Position numbers and translations under genes: made by a program. Below, piece after piece: positions 24,643 to 33,513 of a stretch of 64,000 bases of DNA (position 1 is its first letter; every line of letters begins with the position of its first letter). Location of the stretch: contig NZ_CP049783.1 of NCBI RefSeq assembly GCF_015710975.1, positions 4,445,501 through 4,509,500 on the forward strand. Direction: 5' to 3'. The DNA comes from Paenibacillus polymyxa (GTDB taxonomy: Bacteria > Bacillota > Bacilli > Paenibacillales > Paenibacillaceae). Below the pieces are notes generated by a model that worked only from the letters and a program-made list of their open reading frames with translations, was not told the DNA's origin and did no database searches.

Positions 24643-27600
24643 ATGTGGTACGGAGACAAAAGAGAAGCAAGAGTAAAAATTGCAATGGCTTTAGTTGAAA
24701 AGGGATGGAAAATTTACGGTTGGAAAAATGATGAATCTGATGCAATGGTTGATTACTTTAGTCCTGCCGATTGGGATGGCATTGCTGAAAAGAACGGTTA
24801 TGTTCTTTGCATCGATCAAAATAATACACGTTACAGTGGTTATGAACAAAAAGAATACATAGGTGGTAATGCTGTATATAAAACTAATGCACGTATTCAA
24901 AAACTTGAGGCAATGATGAATGATGAAGCTTCAACTGATAATGAAAAGGCTTCTTGTGCAGTATTAATTGAGAAGGAAAAAGAAAAGTCAGGAATGATTG
25001 AGAAGTATAAAGTTATTGAAACGTATCCTACATTCTCTTTTGCTAATCCACGTGGTACAAGCTGGCACATTGAAAAAGATGGTCAGATTATTGCAAAAGG
25101 TAAAGGTGTATTTGCAGTCAATGACTATGATTGGGAGAACAAAGAGAAGACCGAAAAGCAGCAAAAAGCTGAGAAAGTAGAAGCATTGATCAATAGATTT
25201 GAAAAAGCAATTAAAGATGCAGGCGCATTGAAAGCTGTAGTAATTAAAGTAGAAAAGAAAGTCATTAAACCAGTTGAAAAAGAAGACAAAACTATCAATC
25301 TTAATGATGTATTGTCTTTCTCTTATCATGGGCATTATTGGGTAGTAACCGATATTTACACAAATTCCAAAGGACAATCTTGTATTACCTACGAACTTTT
25401 GGGCAGTGAAAAAAGAGGATATCAACGTTTAAAGAGTATGAGTGTTAAAAGTTATTACCAAACACTTGATAGATTAAACAAGGGGATTGAAGAAGGCACC
25501 GTTAAAGTATACACCTTGCAAGAGGTTACAGAATACCAAGAAAAAACAGTATTCAAGAAGGCAGCTCGTAAACAGAATGTATATAATGTTCCAGCTATCG
25601 AAACAACAGAACAAGCCAAGGAAAACAATGAAATTGTGAACGTGTCTGCTGAAGTAACTGTAACATATAACGAAGAAAAACAAGGAGTTGAGATCCGTTT
25701 CCCGTCTAAACCTGAAAACAATATTATTGAGCAACTTAAAGCTTATGGTTTTAGATGGTCTCCCCGTGGTTTTTGGTATGCTAAACAGTCAGATAAAGCA
25801 AATAAATTTGCAAGTTCACTGCAAGTGGACTATAACAAACCCAATAATACTGAATTCAACGGATCAGTCAATATTGCAGTGAACGAAGACATTAATATTG
25901 ATGATCTTCACATGTATACAGTCTCAGATGAATTACAATCACGTTTGCATTCATCTAGTCTGTTTCAGGTAGATTATAAAACGGATTGTTTCAATACATT
26001 TAACGAACTCCAAAAAGACGCTTTAAGTGTGTTATCGCAGACAGACAATGAATATCTACAGTATCAAATTAAAAAGTACTTACAATCTTTTAAGCAGCGT
26101 TATTATACTCAATATATTAAAATACTTAATCATCGCGCCAACAACCCTTCATGGGCTGTTACTGGTCGAGGTGGACTAAATGTAAGACGGTATAACAAAA
26201 TGCAGGACAGATATGGAAATTTATTGAGTCAGTTTTCAGATATGAAAAAAGAATTTGATAATCGTATGGATAAATTCAAAACGAGAATTTTCCAATTAGA
26301 AAAAGAAAGATTAGATAAAGAAGTCAATGGAGTTGTAGAAATACCAGAATTTAAGATAGATCGTAAGCAAATCACTGTAGCTGGTTATACAGAGACAACA
26401 AGAGTATACACCTATAAGAACTATATGATTACTAAGTCGTGGGGAATGTATCGTGTTTTTAAGGATGGAAAAGAGGTAGACACAAGCTTAAAAACGACTA
26501 GTCGATTGAATGAGGCCAAAAGATTTGTTGCATATTTAATTAGCAAGGATGAATCAACAAGCACAAATGAAAATAATGATAAAATACGAATTTTACAAGA
26601 AGAATCAGAAAGTGAAAATAGCAATCAGCAGCAATATATTAGCAAGATTAATAAGAAAATCGAGTCAACACAAAGGAAAGTGAATGCCTTGTCTGGTGAT
26701 TATTTAACTAACACATGGAAACGCCAGCAAGAAGCAGCAAGCCGAGAACAGAAAAAAGATAATTTGAACTTAGAAATTAAGATATTGGAGTATCTAAAGG
26801 AAAAAGCATGTAGCAATACAATGGACGAATTCGACATAGCTTTATTAGTAGGAAGCTTTAGAGAAGATATGAGAATTAAATATAGATCAAGAGGTAGATA
26901 TAATAATGAAGTAAAATATCCGACTATTAATTCTGATGCTGATGTTAACGGTTGGTGGAATCAAGAAGTTCCAAAAATGCAGAAGCGATTAAACAAAGCA
27001 GGAATACACAATACAGAACAATACAATGATGCAATAGATAAATATGCTGCACTTGTGAAAGCTATAGAAAAACCAGTCAATCCAGTCCAGCAGAAAATTA
27101 AGAAAATGGAAAGTGAAGTTAAGCTGTATAAAATTGATGGTTACTTTCCGACTCCTAAAACTATCGTAGAACGTATGATTGAGTTGGCTGATTTACAAGA
27201 TGGTGAAACCATTTTGGAACCAAGCGCTGGCAACGGTAATATTTTAGATGGTGTAAATGAATATATACAAGACAACAACCTAAGTGCAGAGTTGCACGGC
27301 ATAGAGTGGAATTATACATTACGTCAAATTCTTGAGTTAAAACAATACAAGTTAGTTGCTAATGATTTTATCGAATTTACGCCATTTACTAAGTACAATA
27401 AAATAATTATGAACCCACCTTTTGAGAAGGGGAAAGATGTTGATCATGTATTAAAGGCATACGAATGTCTTAAGGATGGGGGAAGGCTCATCGCTATTAT
27501 GTCACCACATTGGACATTCGCTAATGATACCAAGAGTATTCAGTTTCGTAACTGGTTAAATGATAAGGGGTATTATGAGAAACTTCCAGAAGGTTCATTC

Positions 27601-27678
27601 AAGGAGTCGGGAACCGGGGTCAATACAGTGTTGGTAGTTATTGAAAAAGTTGAAGAAGAGAGAGTAAGAGTAAACTAA
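24643..27678 (+). CDS. Polyvalent protein with C-terminal adenine-specific DNA methyltransferase
   Basis: The ATG at 24643 is preceded by AAAGGTGG. The 1011-aa protein has several modules. Residues 1-130 resemble large-polyvalent-protein-associated regions. Around residue 340-385, EIRFPSKPENN...YGFRWSPRGFWYAK is a small domain often linked to phage methyltransferases. Residues 490-800 are helical and coiled-coil rich. Residues about 825-1011 form an N6-adenine methyltransferase: TILEPSAGNGNI binds SAM, and NPPF at 924-927 is the catalytic motif. It could protect phage DNA from restriction. Size and modularity are typical of proteins injected with, or acting early on, mobile DNA. Confidence 0.85.
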   Translation: MWYGDKREARVKIAMALVEKGWKIYGWKNDESDAMVDYFSPADWDGIAEKNGYVLCIDQNNTRYSGYEQKEYIGGNAVYKTNARIQKLEAMMNDEASTDNEKASCAVLIEKEKEKSGMIEKYKVIETYPTFSFANPRGTSWHIEKDGQIIAKGKGVFAVNDYDWENKEKTEKQQKAEKVEALINRFEKAIKDAGALKAVVIKVEKKVIKPVEKEDKTINLNDVLSFSYHGHYWVVTDIYTNSKGQSCITYELLGSEKRGYQRLKSMSVKSYYQTLDRLNKGIEEGTVKVYTLQEVTEYQEKTVFKKAARKQNVYNVPAIETTEQAKENNEIVNVSAEVTVTYNEEKQGVEIRFPSKPENNIIEQLKAYGFRWSPRGFWYAKQSDKANKFASSLQVDYNKPNNTEFNGSVNIAVNEDINIDDLHMYTVSDELQSRLHSSSLFQVDYKTDCFNTFNELQKDALSVLSQTDNEYLQYQIKKYLQSFKQRYYTQYIKILNHRANNPSWAVTGRGGLNVRRYNKMQDRYGNLLSQFSDMKKEFDNRMDKFKTRIFQLEKERLDKEVNGVVEIPEFKIDRKQITVAGYTETTRVYTYKNYMITKSWGMYRVFKDGKEVDTSLKTTSRLNEAKRFVAYLISKDESTSTNENNDKIRILQEESESENSNQQQYISKINKKIESTQRKVNALSGDYLTNTWKRQQEAASREQKKDNLNLEIKILEYLKEKACSNTMDEFDIALLVGSFREDMRIKYRSRGRYNNEVKYPTINSDADVNGWWNQEVPKMQKRLNKAGIHNTEQYNDAIDKYAALVKAIEKPVNPVQQKIKKMESEVKLYKIDGYFPTPKTIVERMIELADLQDGETILEPSAGNGNILDGVNEYIQDNNLSAELHGIEWNYTLRQILELKQYKLVANDFIEFTPFTKYNKIIMNPPFEKGKDVDHVLKAYECLKDGGRLIAIMSPHWTFANDTKSIQFRNWLNDKGYYEKLPEGSFKESGTGVNTVLVVIEKVEEERVRVN

Positions 27679-27713
27679 TGATTTAGAATTTGGGGAGGAA
27701 AGTTGGTGATTAC

Positions 27714-27917
27714 ATGAGAAAGAATAAACCTCAGAGAAAGCCTGCTGGCGTATCACGGCTATATTGGAGCTATTTACAGGGGAACTTAGATCTTGCTGAA
27801 TTAACTCTAAAACAATTTAATCAAATTGTGTTGGAACAATACATAAAATATAAGCAGCATGGAGGTCATAAATCATTTGAGGAGTATTACGCCTATGTTG
27901 AGTCTAAAGGGTTATAA
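27714..27917 (+). CDS. Small basic hypothetical protein (67 aa)
   Basis: Begins MRKNKPQRKPAGVSRLYWSY and is helical and basic. The ATG is chosen for the nearby GGTGATT; GGGAGG lies 15 bases upstream and would better suit an earlier non-ATG start. It follows the methyltransferase gene by 35 bases. Function unknown. Confidence 0.6.
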   Translation: MRKNKPQRKPAGVSRLYWSYLQGNLDLAELTLKQFNQIVLEQYIKYKQHGGHKSFEEYYAYVESKGL

Positions 27918-27995
27918 AACTGATATTTTACAAGGAACTGTTCGACGTAGAGAAGGAGAATAATCACAATTCAACATACAAAAATAATTAAACTA

Positions 27996-28024
27996 TTGAA
28001 TATAATGAAATGATGTGTTATAAT
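27996..28024 (+). promoter_or_regulatory. Promoter with operator motif in its spacer
   Basis: TTGAAT (27996-28001), a 17-base spacer and TATAAT (28019-28024). The motif GAATATAATGAAAT (27998-28011) overlaps the -35 box and spacer, so a bound repressor would directly compete with polymerase. Confidence 0.75.
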
Positions 28025-28083
28025 AAATTCATAAGGTAAGTTAATACATAGCAGTCGGCGGCCTTACGCGGGAGGTAGCGGGT

Positions 28084-28341
28084 ATGAGCGAGGATATAAG
28101 AATTAAATTATCTCACATGGGTATTAATTTTAATAAAACACTCAAAAAATGTGAGGGCAAAGATTATGACTACCGCCTTTTCATAGTTATGTACAAGAAC
28201 TTAGTTGATGCAGTAGAAGAGTTTTACAGATTGGAAGCTAAAAACTCAATAATTCACGTAGCTTTCAATGATATGTATGCTAAAAAGTTCGACGAATTAA
28301 AGAAACTAGAAAAATCGCTGAAAGATCGAGGCATGATCTAA
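28084..28341 (+). CDS. Hypothetical helical protein (85 aa)
   Basis: GGGAGGTAGCGGGT precedes the ATG. The leader from the promoter is unusually G+C-rich just before the start. The protein, beginning MSEDIRIKLSHMGINFNKTL, is helical with a charged C-terminal heptad region. No family recognised. Confidence 0.7.
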   Translation: MSEDIRIKLSHMGINFNKTLKKCEGKDYDYRLFIVMYKNLVDAVEEFYRLEAKNSIIHVAFNDMYAKKFDELKKLEKSLKDRGMI

Positions 28342-28417
28342 AACGGGGTCTATCGTTTATCTGTAAGACAATAGGACTTTGTAAAATACTCATTTTATAA
28401 GTATTGGAGGAATGAAA

Positions 28418-28627
28418 ATGAAAGTAAGAATAGGTTGCACTGTTAAAGACTATTTGAGGGGCAAAGGCGATATTGTGCTTGCTTCTTGGAGTATCGAATG
28501 GGCTGGTTTTACTGTAGGAAAAGCCTATCAAATAAAAGACATTAGTCAAACGAAAAATTTAATCATAGAAAATGATAATGGGGAAACGAAAGAATATGCC
28601 TCTGTACATTTCTCACCTTATATTTAA
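28418..28627 (+). CDS. Small beta-rich protein (69 aa)
   Basis: GGAGG lies seven bases before this ATG; an ATG six bases earlier is too close. The sequence MKVRIGCTVKDYLRGKGDIV followed by repeated strand patterns suggests a small beta-barrel (SH3- or KOW-like). Function unknown. Confidence 0.65.
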   Translation: MKVRIGCTVKDYLRGKGDIVLASWSIEWAGFTVGKAYQIKDISQTKNLIIENDNGETKEYASVHFSPYI

Positions 28628-28748
28628 TACGCTTTAAGCCTAGAGCGTTAACCGTCTATAACAGGTGGTTAGGTGCTAATGATCAGTGTTGATAAATGAG
28701 TGATTTCATAGCCTTAAAAAGTAAAGATATGAATGTGGAGGAATAAGC

Positions 28749-29153
28749 ATGATAACGGATAAAGATCAAGCAAGAATATTACTAAAATCAGCAAAACAAG
28801 AGATATTGAGAATGTATGGATGGTCAACTAAAGACTATTCAGCACGTATATCAGAAACAAAAAAAGGTTTGAAATTAACTATTAATTTACTGGTTGCAAA
28901 GAAGGGTTTTAAGACAATTTATGATTATTTGGTTGACAAAGTAAACGTAATACATGTACATTCGGACACCGTTACTAGTAAAACGATTTTTGCACAAATT
29001 GATTCAGTAATAGAAGAGGAAGTAAAAAAAGGTAATGATAATGGCTTTATTTTTGGAATAGAGTGGAAAGTTTATCCTACAGAAGGAGATAGAAAAATAG
29101 CAACCGCAACAATGCGCTATATGAACAATTTATATGATTGTTCAATAAATTAA
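28749..29153 (+). CDS. Hypothetical protein (134 aa)
   Basis: GGAGG precedes the ATG. The N-terminal half is basic and helical, and the C-terminal half alternates strands. The sequence has a single Cys, near the C-terminus. No motif recognised. The next 380 bases hold little coding sequence. Confidence 0.75.
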   Translation: MITDKDQARILLKSAKQEILRMYGWSTKDYSARISETKKGLKLTINLLVAKKGFKTIYDYLVDKVNVIHVHSDTVTSKTIFAQIDSVIEEEVKKGNDNGFIFGIEWKVYPTEGDRKIATATMRYMNNLYDCSIN

Positions 29154-29291
29154 TTGTGCATAAAATTCTTGTTTTACGTAGTTACAAATGTATTAATATT
29201 CAATAATAAATGTATAAAACTCGCATTTAATGATATTTTAATTCATAAATATGTATAATTATAAAATTGCTTTGATGGGAGAATATACTTA

Positions 29292-29425
29292 ATGAAAATT
29301 GAGAAATTGTGAAGCAAATCAATAAGAAACTTGATGCTGAAGAACTGTACTATCTGAAGATCAACACTCATTCAATTTCTCTCATACATGTACCGTACAA
29401 ACCAATGCGTAGCAATGCAATCTAA
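29292..29425 (+). pseudogene. Possible small frameshifted or two-part ORF
   Basis: ATG 29292 behind GGGAG encodes only MKIEKL. Its TGA overlaps a GTG (29309) opening a second frame, VKQINKKLDAEELYYLKINT through RSNAI (39 codons). Read together they look like one small protein with a frame change, or a leader peptide coupled through a GTGA overlap. The surrounding gap 29154-29537 shows no other feature. Confidence 0.3.
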
Positions 29426-29537
29426 ATACATGATTGAAATAATGTAGATATATCTACTATACTAAAATGTATACATAACTTAATGGGTGACATGCTCACA
29501 ATAAAACTATTCTAAACTTACAAAAAGGAAGATTTTC

Positions 29538-29969
29538 TTGAAGCATATTTATCATGGTATGTTATTATTAATTGCAGTTATTTTTATAGTTTATGGAATT
29601 GTCGTGATTTTCTTTAAAATTGAAGTTTCACCATTTATATCGTCTGTAATAACTGTTTTTTCTTTTATTGTTTCGCTCATGATACTACTCTTTGCCTTGT
29701 TGAGAAAGGTAGCTACAAAGTTTTATAAAGGTGTTACAATATTATGTATTCTCATCATGATTGCAGTGATTTCACGTAGTTTTATGCTGCTATACACTGG
29801 TGAGTTTGAAAAAACTCTAGATATAAACCTACTATCAAACTATTCAACGATTGTGGCTTTTGGAGTATCGTTAGTTGCTTTTGTTCTGGACGGAAGCAAT
29901 AACACATCAAGTAAAAGGTATGTATTGACTCGAGAAAATAAATTAAAATTGAAAAAAGGAAAGCTTTAA
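29538..29969 (+). CDS. Four-TM membrane protein (143 aa)
   Basis: TTG start behind AAAGGAAG. Hydrophobic segments at about residues 6-26, 32-55, 66-88 and 103-120 precede a basic C-terminal tail. No conserved motif is seen. A strong terminator directly follows, so it is probably a single-gene unit. A superinfection-exclusion or other membrane role would be usual for such isolated phage genes but is not shown. Confidence 0.7.
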   Translation: MKHIYHGMLLLIAVIFIVYGIVVIFFKIEVSPFISSVITVFSFIVSLMILLFALLRKVATKFYKGVTILCILIMIAVISRSFMLLYTGEFEKTLDINLLSNYSTIVAFGVSLVAFVLDGSNNTSSKRYVLTRENKLKLKKGKL

Positions 29970-29977
29970 GTAATATA

Positions 29978-30017
29978 CAAAACCAACAAGCTAAAAGAGG
30001 TTTGGTTTTGTTTTTTT
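29978..30017 (+). terminator. Rho-independent terminator
   Basis: CAAAACCAA/TTGGTTTTG, nine base pairs, followed by seven T residues. Confidence 0.9.
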
Positions 30018-30056
30018 ATATAAAATTTTAATTTATAAAAAGGGAGAATAATTGGT

Positions 30057-30731
30057 TTGCGAGATAGAAAGCGAATAAGTTTTGAAGATAGTCATAGATT
30101 TTTTGAAAGCGAACAACAAAAATTATGTTCCAATTGTAATCAGTGGTACCCTTGCAATGAAATATATTTCTATAAAAACCTGAGCAATAAAAAAGATGGC
30201 CTAAATCCAAAATGCAAGCAATGCAATATTAGTAACTCAACTAAATGGAACAAAGAAAATTATGAAAAGACCCTTACATTCCAAAAGAAAAGAAATGATA
30301 AGCCTCAGAATAAAGAAAAAAGGCGACTGTCTGAGAAAAAAAGAAGAGAAAATGGACTTTTGCGGGAGTGGCAAAGAAAAAATAAGGATAAATTAAAACT
30401 CTATAGACAGAAAAGATTCAATAAGTCTCATGAAATCACCCAAGATGAGTGGAGTAGATGTTTAGAGTATTTTGAATGGAAATGTGCTTATTGCGATATG
30501 ACTCAAGAAATACATTTCGCAGTTAATGGACAACAACTACATAGAGATCATGTTATTCACGAAGGCAGCAATTTTATTGACAACTGTGTTCCAGCTTGTA
30601 AAGAATGCAATAGTAGTAAACATGATAAGGAATTAACCGAATGGTATAATAAAGAATTTATTCATTTCGATGAAAATAGATTTGCTAAGGTTATTCAATG
30701 GGTGACTAAGGATTGGATGTTCACAGAATAG
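30057..30731 (+). CDS. HNH endonuclease
   Basis: TTG start behind AGGGAG. The 224-aa protein has an N-terminal zinc finger (CSNC...CKQC, residues about 23-58), a long basic linker, and a C-terminal HNH core: CAYC, then LHRDHVIH, then CVPACKECNSSKHDK. The paired Cys residues bind structural zinc, while the His of RDH and the later Asn/His form the nuclease site. Placed alone between two terminators, it looks like a free-standing homing endonuclease, although a packaging or restriction role is possible. Confidence 0.88.
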   Translation: MRDRKRISFEDSHRFFESEQQKLCSNCNQWYPCNEIYFYKNLSNKKDGLNPKCKQCNISNSTKWNKENYEKTLTFQKKRNDKPQNKEKRRLSEKKRRENGLLREWQRKNKDKLKLYRQKRFNKSHEITQDEWSRCLEYFEWKCAYCDMTQEIHFAVNGQQLHRDHVIHEGSNFIDNCVPACKECNSSKHDKELTEWYNKEFIHFDENRFAKVIQWVTKDWMFTE

Positions 30732-30762
30732 AGATTGATAAATTGTTACTTTTACTAATAAG

Positions 30763-30795
30763 AAGCGCTGAGTTAATATCTCAAGCGCTTTTTTA
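30763..30795 (+). terminator. Rho-independent terminator
   Basis: AAGCGCTGAG pairs with CTCAAGCGCTT (one bulge), followed by T residues. Confidence 0.85.
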
Positions 30796-30827
30796 TTGAG
30801 AGTAACATCATTATATATTAAACAACT

Positions 30828-30872
30828 AAATATAATGAATATATTGACAGAGTAGAAACAGAATGATATACT
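30828..30872 (+). promoter_or_regulatory. Strong promoter with upstream operator motif
   Basis: AAATATAATGAATAT (30828-30842) abuts a consensus TTGACA (30844-30849), a 17-base spacer and TATACT (30867-30872). It drives the XRE-like gene and the 352-aa regulator. Confidence 0.8.
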
Positions 30873-30916
30873 TATCTCAAGAGAACATTAAAATAAATTT
30901 TAACGGAGGTGAGTGC

Positions 30917-31093
30917 ATGACACTAAGAGAAAGAACGCTTCAGTTAATTAGTGAAAGAGGAATTAAGAAATCATTTATTGCTAGTAAATTATCTATAAGT
31001 AATTCATTGTTCTCGCTATTTATTAATGATAAGCAGCCACTACAAAAACCTGAAATAATGAAACTGGAGAAATTGATTGAATCTTATAAATAA
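30917..31093 (+). CDS. Small XRE/Cro-like helix-turn-helix protein (58 aa)
   Basis: CGGAGGTGAG precedes the ATG; the longer frame would cross the promoter. The protein MTLRERTLQLISERGIKKSF continues to a recognition helix ISNSLFSLFINDK, like minimal Cro-type regulators. It is cotranscribed with the 352-aa DNA-binding protein 24 bases downstream. Confidence 0.75.
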   Translation: MTLRERTLQLISERGIKKSFIASKLSISNSLFSLFINDKQPLQKPEIMKLEKLIESYK

Positions 31094-31116
31094 GTGAAAA
31101 GTAGAGGAGAATAAAA

Positions 31117-32175
31117 ATGAGTATACTGAAATTATATGATGAAAGTTTCACTACTTCTGAGAATTGCAGCATTAGAAATAAATACATAGATCGAATAGAA
31201 GTGCTTGATAAAGTAAAAGTACTTTCTATGTTGCCAGATAATAAACACATTACAGCAAAAATGATAGCTGAGTACTATGAAGTAGATAAAAATGTCATAG
31301 AACAAATTATAAAAAAACAACGAAACGAATTTGTTAGTGATGGTATGTTAATGTTAAAAGGAGAAGAAGCGGTGGATTTTAATACTGAAAACAATTCAGT
31401 ATTGGTTATTCCGAGGAAAATGATTAATGTGTTTACGAGAAGATCCGTACTGAGAATTGGAATGTTGTTACGTGATAGTGTTATTGCAAAGGAAGTAAGA
31501 AATTATTTGTTAAGTATAGAGGAAAACACAACCAATGAACAAAAAAAGATTGTAATTGGGGGCTGGACAGATGAAGATGTTCTTACTTTAAACAAAATAT
31601 TTAATCAAGAGAGAAAAAGCGGAAATAGTAAGATGGAATCAATTAAGATAGCTGCAAAGGCACTTAAAAAGAATCCTCAAACAGTTTATCAAAAATATCG
31701 AAATGTTACCAAGAAGCATGGATCATTAGAGAATTATATATCGACAAATAATTTAGTTTATTTTAATAAGGAATCTCAAGAAAGTCACCAAACAGAACTG
31801 GGTAATCCAAAGGAAGAAAACAAAACTGAATTAAATCAAATTCACTTAGAAATAAATAGATTTCTAGAAAATATGAATACTGTAAAAGAGTTAGAATTGA
31901 AAGTTAGTCAATTAAAACTTGAAACAAGAGAGATTAAGCATAAATTAGAACTTAAGGAATTAGAACTGGAAGCTAAAGCAGTAGAGATTAATAAGAAAGA
32001 TAGAACTATTAGCAAGCTTAAGAAAAGTAAGTTGGCTTTAGAATCAAACATTAAAGCAATTCGAAAAATAGTTCTTAGTGGTGTTAATAATACGGGAGAA
32101 ATTGCAACCATAGAAGAAGAATCATTGGGGCGAACTTACACGAAAGACAAAAATGGATTAGTGGAATTAAAATAG
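31117..32175 (+). CDS. Multi-domain DNA-binding regulator with Myb/RsfA-like domain
   Basis: The 352-aa product appears to have three parts. Residues 25-125 include ITAKMIAEYYEVDKNVIEQI, a helix-turn-helix, followed by IPRKMINVFTRRSVLRIGML, reminiscent of phage antirepressor N-terminal domains. Residues 145-195 (GGWTDEDVLTLNKIF...NPQTVYQKYRNV) form a Myb/SANT-like domain as in RsfA proteins. Residues 225-320 are a long coiled coil. It is probably an early regulator, controlled by the operator-flanked promoter upstream. The domain names are inferred by eye. Confidence 0.65.
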   Translation: MSILKLYDESFTTSENCSIRNKYIDRIEVLDKVKVLSMLPDNKHITAKMIAEYYEVDKNVIEQIIKKQRNEFVSDGMLMLKGEEAVDFNTENNSVLVIPRKMINVFTRRSVLRIGMLLRDSVIAKEVRNYLLSIEENTTNEQKKIVIGGWTDEDVLTLNKIFNQERKSGNSKMESIKIAAKALKKNPQTVYQKYRNVTKKHGSLENYISTNNLVYFNKESQESHQTELGNPKEENKTELNQIHLEINRFLENMNTVKELELKVSQLKLETREIKHKLELKELELEAKAVEINKKDRTISKLKKSKLALESNIKAIRKIVLSGVNNTGEIATIEEESLGRTYTKDKNGLVELK

Positions 32176-32183
32176 TAGTATTA

Positions 32184-32215
32184 AAAACTGAGTCTAATTG
32201 CAGGCTCAGTTTTTT
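32184..32215 (+). terminator. Rho-independent terminator
   Basis: AAAACTGAG/CTCAGTTTT stem with a 12-base loop, closing in a T-run immediately after the regulator gene. Confidence 0.85.
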
Positions 32216-32224
32216 AATATAATT

Positions 32225-32267
32225 AAATATAATGAATATTGATAAATATAAAGAATGATGATATAAT
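32225..32267 (+). promoter_or_regulatory. Promoter with operator motif
   Basis: AAATATAATGAATAT (32225-32239) overlaps by one base TTGATA (32239-32244), followed by a 17-base spacer and TATAAT (32262-32267). It starts the long cluster of small rightward genes. Confidence 0.75.
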
Positions 32268-32419
32268 AGTTTTAACAAAGAAAGCAACACTGTATCGGGA
32301 GATAGAAACAATGTATTGTAACCAATTAAAACAACGATTTTATAAGAAATAAATATAAATAAATGGAACTATAAAGCATACGACAAAAAAATATATGGAA
32401 ATTTTAGGAGGAGAAATTT

Positions 32420-32725
32420 ATGAATAATGAGAGTATTGAAATCGGCTCAGGACAATGGTTTGTACAGCAAGCACCAAAGCAGGGACAAGATTATGAAGAA
32501 TATAGATCGGAAGTTGTTGGGATTTGCAATGAGAGGTTTAAAAAATACGGCGTACAGATTGGTGATAATGTAAAGATTGAAGTAGTTGGAAGTAGATCAT
32601 ATAAAGGTGTTGTTGCTTATATCTTCGATGATCCTTCGAGTAAAGAAACCATTGTTTCAATAAAACAAAATAAAGGCTACAAAGATATAAAGAGTATAAT
32701 GATGGGGAAAATTGAAAAACTATAG
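32420..32725 (+). CDS. Hypothetical protein (101 aa)
   Basis: AGGAGGAG precedes the ATG. The C-terminal half (VQIGDNVKIEVVGSRSYKGV) has the strand pattern of a small SH3-like or KOW-like barrel. No defined function. It is the first gene of a long operon of small genes. Confidence 0.75.
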   Translation: MNNESIEIGSGQWFVQQAPKQGQDYEEYRSEVVGICNERFKKYGVQIGDNVKIEVVGSRSYKGVVAYIFDDPSSKETIVSIKQNKGYKDIKSIMMGKIEKL

Positions 32726-32749
32726 AGTTTCTAAAGGAGGATGCTTTAC

Positions 32750-32935
32750 ATGAAAATCGTTTCAGAATTCATAACAAGAGATTGTGAATATAACAGTAAA
32801 GAGGAGAGAAAAAATCATAGAAAGATAATGTTTCAAGATGGTTGGGAGCATAAATACGATTATGAAGTTATCAAATCAAATGTTGGATCGATCCCGGCAG
32901 CATCATATGAAAAAGATGTGAAATTTTTTGAGTAA
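32750..32935 (+). CDS. Small hypothetical protein (61 aa)
   Basis: The ATG at 32750 is nine bases after AAAGGAGG; an ATG at 32741 directly abuts the site. The sequence is charged and aromatic, with a single Cys near residue 12 and no domain recognised. Confidence 0.65.
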   Translation: MKIVSEFITRDCEYNSKEERKNHRKIMFQDGWEHKYDYEVIKSNVGSIPAASYEKDVKFFE

Positions 32936-32962
32936 AAACAGTATTTTATAAGGAGTTCACAG

Positions 32963-33166
32963 ATGAAAAATAACAAATCAGTAAGCTTCGATATTATGGT
33001 CTCCGATAAGGTATCTGTTGGTGATTTGATCGATGTCGAGGGGAAGAAAATGTATATCACAAAAATTAAGTCAGTTGAAGCGGGGACAGGAGCAAGACTG
33101 CTGGTTCAAGGCCTATGTAAAGAAGATCAAATTAGCAAAATGCTGCGAAAGTACATCAGGAATTAA
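32963..33166 (+). CDS. Small beta-rich protein (67 aa)
   Basis: AAGGAGTTC precedes the ATG. The run VSVGDLIDVEGKKMYITKI suggests a small beta-barrel. The leader TATTTTATAAGGAG is shared in form with many junctions in this cluster. Confidence 0.65.
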   Translation: MKNNKSVSFDIMVSDKVSVGDLIDVEGKKMYITKIKSVEAGTGARLLVQGLCKEDQISKMLRKYIRN

Positions 33167-33204
33167 TTATAGTAAAAGCAGGATTTTTTAAGGAGTTGAG
33201 TAAT

Positions 33205-33462
33205 GTGACCATTGGGTTAGAGTTGATCTGTAAATATAGAGACGTTGAGTATAAAAAACTTGCGGAGCAATTAGGAATTTCTTCTCCAACTATAATGGGG
33301 TGGCTGAGCAAGAAAAGACCAATTCCTAAATCTAGACTTGAACAACTATCTGAAATTTTAAATGAAGATGAGGCTTTTATAGCAAAAGACATAAATACTG
33401 GAGATAAGATATTGTTTTTGGAATTAGAAGCAAACAGGTTGAGAAAAAGCATGGAAGACTAG
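33205..33462 (+). CDS. XRE-family helix-turn-helix protein (85 aa)
   Basis: GTG at 33205 lies nine bases after AAGGAG; an in-frame TTG abuts the site. Residues 8-40 contain a clear helix-turn-helix, YKKLAEQLGISSPTIMGWLS, followed by the third-helix segment RLEQLSEILN. It is one of four XRE-type proteins in the window, probably a local regulator. Confidence 0.75.
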   Translation: MTIGLELICKYRDVEYKKLAEQLGISSPTIMGWLSKKRPIPKSRLEQLSEILNEDEAFIAKDINTGDKILFLELEANRLRKSMED

Positions 33463-33513
33463 ATAGATGATGAAACAGTTATTTTACTCTTGACAAATTA
33501 AGGAGGAGACAAA